From contig AVPN01000230.1 of assembly GCA_000695325.1 (NCBI GenBank), positions 35,244-63,782 on the forward strand: DNA of 28,539 nucleotides, read 5' to 3'. Below, piece after piece: positions 10,879 through 18,368 of this stretch. The position numbers and the translations under genes were made by a program. The notes under the pieces were generated by a model. That model was not told the DNA's origin. It was given only the letters and a program-made list of their open reading frames with translations, and searched no databases. Positions within the stretch are counted from its first letter, which is position 1. Every line of letters starts with the position of its first letter. Origin of the DNA: Pleurobrachia bachei. Lineage: Eukaryota > Ctenophora > Tentaculata > Cydippida > Pleurobrachiidae.

Positions 10879-12295
10879 CTAGTTTTTAACACTGTGATTA
10901 TTCAGCTTGTTTTTTATTCGTTTGGTAAGTCGCGTGGATTTGGATCCAGATAAGATCGCTCAACTTTCTCGTGAAACCCGGCGCACTTGTTCCGATGCTT
11001 GGAAATCTCAAACTACTCATGTTACCTGAAAAGTGATTGCGCGGCATGAAATTGCGCGTCCATATCGCGCGGCGTTAAATTAAAAAATGCAGCTAAAAAA
11101 TCCTGTAAAAAACTTGTCAATTTTAAAAATCTGTTCAGACCCATTTTTCAAAAATTCTTAGAAATGCGCTCCCTGTCTCCTGACGAGGAAGTATATCGTA
11201 ACTTCACGCTGGTGGCGGTGCATTTGAAAAGTTTTATAATTCTCCTTCAAATGCACCCAGAATAAAGTCTATATCTTAACAGGAACCGGAGATAACACAA
11301 AAATTATCTTCGGATTTTCGAAACACAATGGCCCCTGGTCCAGGGGGCAGGGGTGAGAACAGGTTAAAAATGGTTCCTGATGAGATAGATGTCTTGATTG
11401 ATATTCCAATCATGTGCGTTACCAAACGTTTCAAACTTTTCAACACTACTTTAAACAAATTAATTTGAGTGATGGGAACGAAAGAAAACGAGGGCGATAA
11501 CCCTACGAATGAACGATTGATAAAATCCGTGAATGACTTTATCATGGAGATCATGAGACTGGATTACGCTCGAATCTCCAAGGAGATGAATGTTGAACCT
11601 CAGCTGGTAACCGATAACTACAACTATATCAAACAATTTCCTGAGTCAAAAATGTATTTGTATTTGTATGTTTTATTTCTTATTTAGCCGTTATCAACAT
11701 GAAAAGAAGACAGCAACCAAAAAGAAAATCTGGACTAAAAACCACACCTGGGCTCGTTAAAGAGGCGGATCAACAAAGAGAAGAATGTCTTCCTCGGCCC
11801 TTTCTAAAAACAGAACAAATCTTTGTTGACATACCGATTAAAACAGAACCAGGAACTGGTACACTATTTCCTGAAAATATTAAAAACGAGACTTGTGAAA
11901 ACTGCGGAAATGCGATCAAAACACGCCAATATTCCGAAGTTGCTATTCAGACCAACATTTCGAGGACGAAAGAAGCGGGAACCCAAACATATCCTACTGG
12001 TAGTGAGCACAGCGTCATGGAAGAAACGAGTTACGTGGAGAGGATTGATGAAGAGGATTGTGGATCTGATGTCTCCGTTAAATCAGAACTTCTGTCAGAC
12101 AGTGAGTTATCTAATTCTCGCGGAATTTTTCCATTAGAGTGCGTTCTACCACCATAGAAACCGTCATTTCAACTGCCATTCCAATTACAATGACCTCTAT
12201 CTCCCCGTTACTTTAGCCTCTGTAAATTCAGTAGTAGATTACCCTATTTCTAACCATCCATTCTGTTCAGGTGAGCTATCATCTTCATCAAGGTC
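10879..12295 (+). repeat. Tandem 1417-bp duplication, unit 2
   Basis: Near-identical copy of 9462-10878; here the sequence continues into the zinc-finger exon of gene A1. Such low divergence means a very recent duplication, homogenisation, or an assembly duplication of two haplotype copies; read depth would tell. Confidence 0.95.
11328..11687 (+). other. Small ORF pair upstream of A1 (copy of 9911-10270)
   Basis: Same arrangement as in unit 1: a 46-residue ORF, TGA, then ATG at 11472 and 71 residues ending at the A1 exon acceptor. The visible differences between the two copies (Asp-Ser to Glu-Asn, Phe to Ile) all change the amino acid, which argues against strong protein-level constraint. 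Confidence 0.3.
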
Positions 12296-12575
12296 TTCGG
12301 AAAGTGAGGTTTTGAGCGATTCCAGTGTGGATGATGTACCGAATTCGGATAACGATACTTCTAACAGGCTTAGTGACTCTAGTGGGGGTTCTGTACCAGC
12401 TGCGAAAAGGTTCAAAAAACAACCCCGAGGTGCTCCAGACCGGCCACACAAATGTAAGGAGTGTGGGAACACTTTCGCTCGTTTGGATCAGCTCAAATCC
12501 CATATGAGGCGTCACACGGGCGAACGACGTTTTGTGTGTAAGGAATGTGGAAAAAGTTTTGCCTGGTCTGATAAC

Positions 12576-12583
12576 CTGAAAAC
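12576..12583 (+). repeat. Left target-site duplication CTGAAAAC
   Basis: The 8-bp sequence occurs once at the intact homologous site in gene A2 (finger 2, near 17664) and twice around the insertion here (12576-12583 and 15007-15014). An 8-bp duplication with short TIRs is the mark of the hAT superfamily (P elements also make 8 bp). Confidence 0.9.
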
Positions 12584-12999
12584 CCCAGTGCAAAGATTGT
12601 GCTAATTTGCGAATATAATTAGTGGCAAAAATTATCGAATTTTGAGCTAAAATGGCAAAAATTTGCTGCACAGCAAAATTGGTACATTTTTGAGTCAAAT
12701 AGATGCTTCCATCGTGATCAGCGTCAAAAAGTAGGTCGGGGTACAAAATTTCATGTTTCTACCTCATCCCATTCGCTAGTGCGAATCTTGCTAATTTGGT
12801 GGCACATTCGAGGGCACATTCGCATGTTGCTATAGCAACTAGGCCCTTTTTATGCCCTCAGGCCCTTAATTCGGTATTGCGCGCACATATAAATAGCGCT
12901 AAAAGCGAGTCAAGCAAGAGCCTCAGTGGCCGAGTGGTTAAAGCGATTGACCTAACAATCAATTGTCGACAACTATGTGGGTTCGAGACCCGCCAGGAC
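12584..12999 (+). mobile_element. Element copy 1 (truncated by the assembly gap)
   Basis: Identical or nearly so to 14383-14570 over its first ~185 bp, then more divergent through the part leading into and including the tRNA-like module, where the sequence is lost to the gap. Its right end cannot be seen. Confidence 0.85.
12920..12999 (+). ncRNA. tRNA-like Pol III module in element copy 1
   Basis: A-box TGGCCGAGTGG and B-box GGTTCGAGACC match type-II (Ser/Leu) tRNA consensus, and a 5-bp anticodon stem ATTGA/TCAAT can form. The acceptor strands do not pair (5' GCCTCAG; the 3' side runs into the gap), so a working tRNA is unlikely. A TATAAAT box lies about 27 bp upstream. Confidence 0.6.
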
Positions 13000-13345
13000 N
13001 NNNNNNNNNNNNNNNNNNNNNNNNNNNNNNNNNNNNNNNNNNNNNNNNNNNNNNNNNNNNNNNNNNNNNNNNNNNNNNNNNNNNNNNNNNNNNNNNNNNN
13101 NNNNNNNNNNNNNNNNNNNNNNNNNNNNNNNNNNNNNNNNNNNNNNNNNNNNNNNNNNNNNNNNNNNNNNNNNNNNNNNNNNNNNNNNNNNNNNNNNNNN
13201 NNNNNNNNNNNNNNNNNNNNNNNNNNNNNNNNNNNNNNNNNNNNNNNNNNNNNNNNNNNNNNNNNNNNNNNNNNNNNNNNNNNNNNNNNNNNNNNNNNNN
13301 NNNNNNNNNNNNNNNNNNNNNNNNNNNNNNNNNNNNNNNNNNNNN
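13000..13345. other. Assembly gap (346 N)
   Basis: A run of 346 N. It starts within the tRNA-like module of element copy 1 and ends at a (GA)n run, two structures that commonly break assemblies. Reading frames crossing it are meaningless. Confidence 1.
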
Positions 13346-13405
<60 letters not shown>

Positions 13406-14382
13406 GGATGGAAACCACACTATACTGGTAGGTGACAGAAATGAGCTTGTGTGACTGAAAATTAACACTTTGAATCGGGAAGAAAATAGAGAATAAGGTC
13501 GCGGGAAGAGAGAGGAAGAGAGAGGGGAGGGGGAGAGAGAGCGAGGAGAGAGAGAGTGAGAGATTTAGAAAGAGAGATATACACACAGAGAGATAAAAAC
13601 ACAAGATATTTCGACGGAAAACATTAACCATTGCATCAATTACACTGGGATTGCAGAGATTCGCTCCCTTCAGTACATCATATAATATATACTACCTACT
13701 CGCTCACTTACACTTCATATTATCCTAGTTTACTCTAACAAACTATCTCTAGCTCTCTATCTCCCTCACTCTCTTTCTCTCTCTCTCTCTCACTCTCTTT
13801 CTCGTGCACACAATATACTCTATAACAGCCTACTACTACACTCACACATCCGCACGGGAATCGGGATCCGCACACACACAAAGAATCACACACCAGAGAC
13901 ATTTCTCCCTTTCTTCATCTATCACATTTTGTGTTTCACACACACGTTTACATAAATCTCCACGAAAAAGTGTTTAATTTGCTAAAAGCTGAACTTTTTC
14001 ACTACATAGTTCTTCCTATCTCACTCCAAATGCACGCACACACTATCAAATCCCTTGTTCTCCAGATATACATATCTGTATAATTTCGATCAAGCTAATA
14101 CTCTCCCAAATACAGAACTCTATCAAGCCAAAGTACATCATAGTATAATATATCAAAGGGTGTCAAAAAAACAGAACTGGTCCAAAAACTTTCTTTTTTG
14201 AAGAAAAACACAACAAAACTGCCACATTATAGTTTGTTACAACTCACGCTTGCTATACGTGACTAAATAAACAGATGTGTAATTGGGTTCAAGAAACATT
14301 TCAGATTATGCTCTCTACAAATTGTGTGTAGCACTGAAAAATCAGGGTGGTTCAGCACAAAAAACACACATTATACTCCTTT
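13346..14382. other. Unrelated microsatellite-rich DNA inside the composite insertion
   Basis: A (GA)n run (13346-13402) is followed by purine-rich sequence to about 13590, then CT-rich and CA-rich tracts. I see no gene and no similarity to the element or to the zinc-finger genes. It is either cargo between two element copies or a misplaced contig. Confidence 0.7.
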
Positions 14383-14686
14383 CCCAGTGCAAAGATTGTG
14401 CTAATTTGCGAATATAATTAGTGGCAAAAATTATCGAATTTTGAGCTAAAATGGCAAAAATTTGCTGCACAGCAAAATTGGTACATTTTTGAGTCAAATA
14501 GATGCTTCCATCGTGATCAGCGTCAAAAAGTAGGTCGGGGTACAAAATTTCATGTTTCTACCTCATTCCATTCGCAAATGCGAATCTTGCTAATTTGGTG
14601 GCACATTCGAGGGCACATTCGCATGTTGCTATAGCAACTAGGCCCTTTTTATGCCCTCAGGCCCTTGATTCGGCGTTGCGCGCGCA

Positions 14687-14693
14687 TATAAAT
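14687..14693 (+). promoter_or_regulatory. TATA box upstream of the tRNA-like module
   Basis: TATAAAT lies 27 bp upstream of the predicted module start (14720) and is conserved with its surroundings (AATAGCGCTAAAAGC) in copy 1. Such spacing is typical of TATA elements of Pol III genes that also carry internal A/B boxes. Confidence 0.5.
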
Positions 14694-14719
14694 AGCGCTA
14701 AAAGCTAGTCGAGCAGCAG

Positions 14720-14801
14720 CGTCAGTGGCCGAGTGGTTAAGGCGATTGACCCTATAACCAGTTGTCGACAACTATGTGAGTTCGAGACCCGCCGGGTCTG
14801 T
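14720..14801 (+). ncRNA. tRNA-like Pol III module in element copy 2
   Basis: A-box TGGCCGAGTGG and a near-consensus B-box AGTTCGAGACC in type-II tRNA spacing, followed 14 bp later by a T6 Pol III terminator (14815-14820). The acceptor strands (GCGTCAG and the CGGGTCT side) do not pair, so I call it tRNA-derived, as in a SINE, not a tRNA gene. Confidence 0.6.
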
Positions 14802-15006
14802 GAAATTTTACTTATTTTTTCGTCAAAGCAATCTAATTTTTTATTACGTATTTATGTCGTTATTATTAATAATAACAACTGTTCCATAGTAATAAACTCA
14901 AGAATAGTAAACACAAGTTTTAGTAATAAGAGGCTAAAAAGTTGGTGGCAAAAAATGTATGGTGCAATTTGAGATTCGTGGCATTTTTTGAAATCTTTGC
15001 ACTGGG

Positions 15007-15014
15007 CTGAAAAC
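15007..15014 (+). repeat. Right target-site duplication CTGAAAAC
   Basis: Second copy of the 8-bp target site, directly followed by the resumed finger-2 coding sequence (ACACATGAGG). Confidence 0.9.
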
Positions 15015-15620
15015 ACACATGAGGTCCCACACCGGGGAAAAGCCCTTCAAATGTAAGGAGTGTGGAAAAACATTTTCTCAGAGCAGCAACCTCAAGACCC
15101 ATGAGAAAACTCACGCTGGAGAAAAGAAGTTCGAGTGTAATGAATGCGGTAAAAAGTTTTCTCATTCTTCACATCTCAAAGTACACATGCGGTGTCACTC
15201 AGGAGAATTGCCTTATCGATGCGAGGCCTGTGAAAAAAGATTCCGACAACCTCAACACCTAAAATCTCACATGAGATCCCACACTGGAGAACAGCCGTTC
15301 AAATGTAAGGAGTGTGGAAAAGCATTTGCTCATTCAAATACCCTTACAATCCATTTGAGATCCCACACCGGTGAAAAGCCATTTGAATGTAAGGAATGTG
15401 GTAAGAGGTATACTCAATCGAATTCCTTAAAATATCATTTAAAGAACCATCACAAAGACGAAGCGGTGTAGTGAACGGTATTATATATCAGGAAATGACA
15501 ACTCGGGGGAATTTCGATGTCGCTGATATGATTTTTACAGTGATGAGAGAAAACTTTGCTCAGCAAGTAACTAGATTGTGATTTGATCGTTGACTGGTAC
15601 TGTATATTAGTTTCTTAAAA

Positions 15621-15626
15621 AATAAA
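15621..15626 (+). terminator. Poly(A) signal of A1
   Basis: AATAAA 150 bp after the A1 stop (15471) and 92 bp before the B1 splice acceptor (15717-15718). Confidence 0.6.
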
Positions 15627-15716
15627 ATAAAACATTATTACCGTGATTCCATGTTATTCTTGTTGTAAAATCTTTATATTTTATTGTACGAATGAATTTT
15701 CCCATCTTTCCTGTTT

Positions 15717-15718
15717 AG
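15717..15718 (+). other. Splice acceptor just upstream of the B1 start codon
   Basis: TCTTTCCTGTTTAG followed by only 4 nt and then ATG (15723). B2 (acceptor 18361-18362, 6 nt to ATG), A2 (16719-16720) and A1 (11686-11687; 11 nt each) have the same design. Either a 5'-UTR intron or a spliced-leader trans-splice acceptor would fit. Confidence 0.6.
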
Positions 15719-15722
15719 GGAT

Positions 15723-16727
15723 ATGGAACGCAGACTGCAACCAAAGAGAAAAGTTCGAGCCAAAACAGCTCTTGAACTGCCATCCTCATCGTCAGATTTA
15801 TCTTCAGATAGTGAGATTTTAAGTGATTCTAGTGATGACGATGTTCCAACTCAAATCAGAGTACAAACTTCAAAATCATTGTCTCAGAGTGTTCTACCTG
15901 AAATTTCGGATAATGATTCTTCCGACAGCCCTTCCCTGAGTGATTCTAGTGAGGATTATATACCAGCTTTTAAAAGGTTGAAACCACAAATTATTATCTA
16001 CAAGAAACAACCCGGAGGTGTTCCAGACCGGCCATTCAAATGTAAGGAGTGTGGGGACACTTTTACTCTATTGTATAGGCTGGAATCCCATATGAGGCGT
16101 CACACGGGCGAACGTCCTTTTATATGCCTGGAATGTGGGAAAGGGTTTACCCAGGCTGGAGCACTCACAATGCATGAGCGTATTCACACGAAGGAACGAC
16201 CATACGAGTGCACGGACTGTGGTAAAACATTTAGCCATTCAGCAACTCTCCAATCACACATGCGGACTCACACTGGAGACAGGCCTTACAAATGTAAGGA
16301 GTGTGGAAAAGGATTTACCCAGTCTGGTAACCTGCGAATTCACATGAGGTCCCACACTGGAGAAAAGCCATACAAATGCAACGAATGCCCAAAAACATTT
16401 TCTCAGCTCAATAATCTCAAACAACACAAGAGAGTACACGCTGGAGAAAAGGCGTTCGAATGTAAGCAATGCAGTAAAAAGTTTTCCTCTTCTTCATATC
16501 TGAAAGTCCACCCTCTTAGCGACCTGAGAGTCGCGATAAGCAGGCAGAATCTCAGCCTCAGAACCGGTGATATAATCACAAAAATTATTTTTGAAACATT
16601 CTGGATCCTGATGAGATGCCTTGATTGGTATTCTAACATTTGGTATTCTAACATTTGGTATTCTAACATTTGGTATTCTAACATTTGCCTTACTAAATGT
16701 ATGCTTTTATTCCTATTTAGCCGTTAG
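15723..16727 (+). pseudogene. B1: B-type C2H2 zinc-finger gene, C-terminally truncated
   Basis: A single coding exon of 334 residues. It starts MERRLQPKRKVRAK, then an acidic Ser-rich region, a basic linker (IIIYKKQPGGVPDRP) and fingers with contact residues LYRS, QGAM, HATS, QGNI and QNNQ. The sixth finger (SSYV) loses its second histidine at LKVH (about 16512). Homology to B2 then stops, and the frame runs through sequence resembling the 5' flank of A-type genes and a WYSNI repeat to a TAG inside the first bases of the A2 exon. B2 has three further fingers, so B1 lost its 3' end when an A-type flank was joined here. Five intact fingers could still bind DNA. The start is set by similarity to the A and B2 starts. 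Confidence 0.75.
16627..16686 (+). repeat. 15-nt tandem repeat, four perfect units
   Basis: GGTATTCTAACATTT occurs four times without change between B1 and the A2 acceptor. The length keeps the B1 frame (WYSNI repeated). It grew from a sequence still seen once, in diverged form, in the 5' flank of the tandem units (GATATTCCAATCAT). Confidence 0.95.
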
Positions 16728-16731
16728 AGAT

Positions 16732-18123
16732 ATGAAAAGAAGACATCAACCAAAGAGAAAATCTGTAATTAACACCAAACCTGGGCTTGTGAAAGAAGAG
16801 GATCAACAAAAACAAGAATGTCTTCCTCGGCCCTTTCTAAAAACAGAGCAAATCTTTGTTGACATACCGATTAAAACAGAACCAGGAACTGGTACACAAT
16901 TGCCTGGAAACGAGACTTGTGAAAACTGCGGAAATGCGATTAAAACATGCCAATATTCCGAAGCTGCTATTCAAACCGTCATTTCAAGGACGAAAGAATC
17001 TGGAACCCAAACATATCCTACTGGTAGTGAGCACAGCCTCATGGGGGAAATGAGTCATGTGGAAAGGATTGATGAAGAGGATAATTGTGGATCTGATAAT
17101 TCCGTTAAATCAGAACTTCTGTCAGCCAGTGAGTTATTTAGTTCTTGTTTGGAAAAGAGTTTAAAACATGCAACTCTACATAATCAATCGATAAAAATCA
17201 GGTTTAACTGTCCGTAAGATTTAGTTCTCAAGGTATTCACCCTTTTCCCATATATTCTAACTACCATTTCAGTTACCATGACCCCCACCCTTCTTACTTG
17301 AGCCTCTGTAGATTCAGTAGTAGAATACCCTATTTCTAACCATCCATTCTCTTCAGGTGAGCAATCATCATCATCACGGTCTTCTGAAAGTGAGGTTTTG
17401 AGCGATTCCAGTGTGGACGATTTACCGAATTCGGATGACGATACTTCTAACAGCCTTAGTGACTCTAGTAGGGGTTCTGTACCAGCTGCGAAAAGGTTCA
17501 AAAAACAACCCGGAGGAGGTATTCCAGATCAGCCACACAAATGTAAGGAGTGTGGGAACACTTTCGCTCGTGCAGATCAACTGAAATCCCATATGAGGCG
17601 TCACACGGGCGAACGACTTTTTGTGTGTAAGGAATGTGGAAAAAGTTTTGCCTGGTCTGATAACCTGAAAACACACATGAGGTCCCACACAGGGGAAAAG
17701 CCATTCAAATGTAAGGAGTGTGGAAAAACATTTTCTCAGAGCAGCAACCTCAAGACCCATGAGAAAACTCACGCTGGAGAAAAGAAGTTCGAGTGTAATG
17801 AATGCGGTAAAAAGTTTTCTCATTCTTCACATCTCAAAGTACACATGCGGTGTCACACAGGAGAATTGCCTTATCGATGCGAGGTTTGTGAAAAAAGATT
17901 CCGACAGCCTCAGCACCTAAAATCTCATATGAGATTGCACACTGGAGAACAGCCGTTCAAATGTAAGGAGTGTGGAAAAACATTTACCAATTCAAATACC
18001 CTCATGATCCATTTGAGAAGTCACACTGGCGAAAAGCCATTTGAATGCAAGGAATGTGGTAAGAGATATACTCAATCCAATTCCCTAAAATATCATTTAA
18101 AGAGCCATCATAAAGCGGGGTAG
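16732..18123 (+). CDS. A2: intact A-type seven-finger C2H2 zinc-finger protein with SUMO-motif exon
   Basis: Exons 16721-17128 (ATG 16732) and 17357-18123 join at GCCA/GTGAGT and TCTTCAG, phase 1, giving 387 residues. Residues 1-132 start MKRRHQPKRKS and hold LKTE, IKTE and VKSE (each a psi-K-x-E SUMO consensus) and a CENCGNAI CxxC pair. Residues 133-175 are acidic and Ser-rich. From 193 seven fingers with TGEKP-type linkers run to the end, with contact residues (-1,2,3,6) RDQS, WDNT, QSNT, HSHV, QQHS, NNTI and QNSY. Likely a nuclear sequence-specific regulator; SUMO-linked repression is an inference from the motifs. Finger 2 shows the undisturbed site of the A1 insertion. AATAAA follows at 18273. 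Confidence 0.9.
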
Positions 18124-18272
18124 TGAACGGTTTATATCGGGAAATGGCTTGCGACAACTCGGGGGAATTTTAATTTCGCTGATTCGATATATTTTTTGCA
18201 GTGATGAGAGAAAACAAGTGACTGGATTGTGATTTGATGATTGACTGGTATATTAATTTCTCCATAAATTTA

Positions 18273-18278
18273 AATAAA
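18273..18278 (+). terminator. Poly(A) signal of A2
   Basis: AATAAA 150 bp after the A2 stop; another AATAAA lies near 18334. The spacing and surrounding sequence parallel the A1-B1 junction, so the intergenic segment was duplicated together with the genes. Confidence 0.55.
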
Positions 18279-18368
18279 AGATTGCACCCGTGATGTCGTA
18301 TTATTCTTGTTGTAAATCTTTGTTTAATATACGAATAAATCACCCCAAGTTTCCTTTTTAAGGATAGA

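Larger units (their letters stand above)
12584..15006. mobile_element. hAT-like composite TIR insertion in the A1 finger exon
   Basis: The insert begins CCCAGTGCAAAGATT and ends with the exact reverse complement, flanked by the CTGAAAAC duplication. Inside are a left partial copy (12584-12999), a 346-base gap (13000-13345), about 1 kb of unrelated microsatellite-rich DNA (13346-14382) and a full copy (14383-15006). No transposase is seen, so the element is non-autonomous. Only the outermost ends carry the matching duplication: the left flank of the inner copy is ACTCCTTT. Either two copies moved together as a macro-transposon, or contigs were wrongly joined across the gap. Confidence 0.8.
14383..15006 (+). 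mobile_element. Complete 624-bp TIR element copy 2 carrying a tRNA-like module
   Basis: The 15-bp TIRs CCCAGTGCAAAGATT are perfect at both ends. The interior includes a TTGCTATAGCAA palindrome, TATAAAT (14687-14693), a tRNA-like module (14720-14801), a T6 run (14815-14820) and an AT-rich right part. The right flank is the A1 exon (CTGAAAAC), while the left flank is unrelated DNA. No coding capacity. Confidence 0.9.
11699..15471 (+). pseudogene. A1: A-type C2H2 zinc-finger gene split by a transposable element
   Basis: Coding exon 1 is 11699-12101 (ATG 12 nt after the acceptor). The intron 12102-12270 has donor GTGAGT, acceptor TTCTGTTCAG and phase 1. The finger exon starts at 12271. It encodes the SUMO-motif exon, an acidic Ser-rich stretch (SSSSRSSESEVLSDSS) and seven TGEKP-linked fingers, a nuclear DNA-binding architecture. 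Fingers 1 and half of 2 lie before 12583; the rest resumes at 15015 and ends at 15471. The insert 12584-15006 plus one 8-bp target copy lies between. Removing them leaves 391 codons in one frame with no other lesion, so the insertion is recent or an allele. As it stands, translation ends within the insert (12605). Presumed contact residues (-1,2,3,6): RDQS, WDNT, QSNT, HSHV, QQHS, HNTI, QNSY. Confidence 0.85.

Noticed and set aside
12796-13631. Long reading frames across the N gap and the (GA)n run on both strands
   Set aside because: They are made of N (X residues) and RERER/SLSLS microsatellite translation; no real coding signal.
14720-14801. Functional tRNA-Ser/Leu gene
   Set aside because: A and B boxes are good, but the 5' and 3' acceptor strands do not pair and the anticodon arm differs between the two copies; it is tRNA-derived.
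12584-15006. The A1 insertion acting as a new intron (introner)
   Set aside because: The left end offers GTGCAAAG as a possible donor, but the last ~60 bp of the right end have no usable AG acceptor, so it cannot be spliced out cleanly at its borders.
16254-16469. Minus-strand frames inside the zinc-finger arrays (and 17422-17823, 18900-19115)
   Set aside because: They are antisense shadows of repeated C2H2 codons; the same happens in every paralogue.
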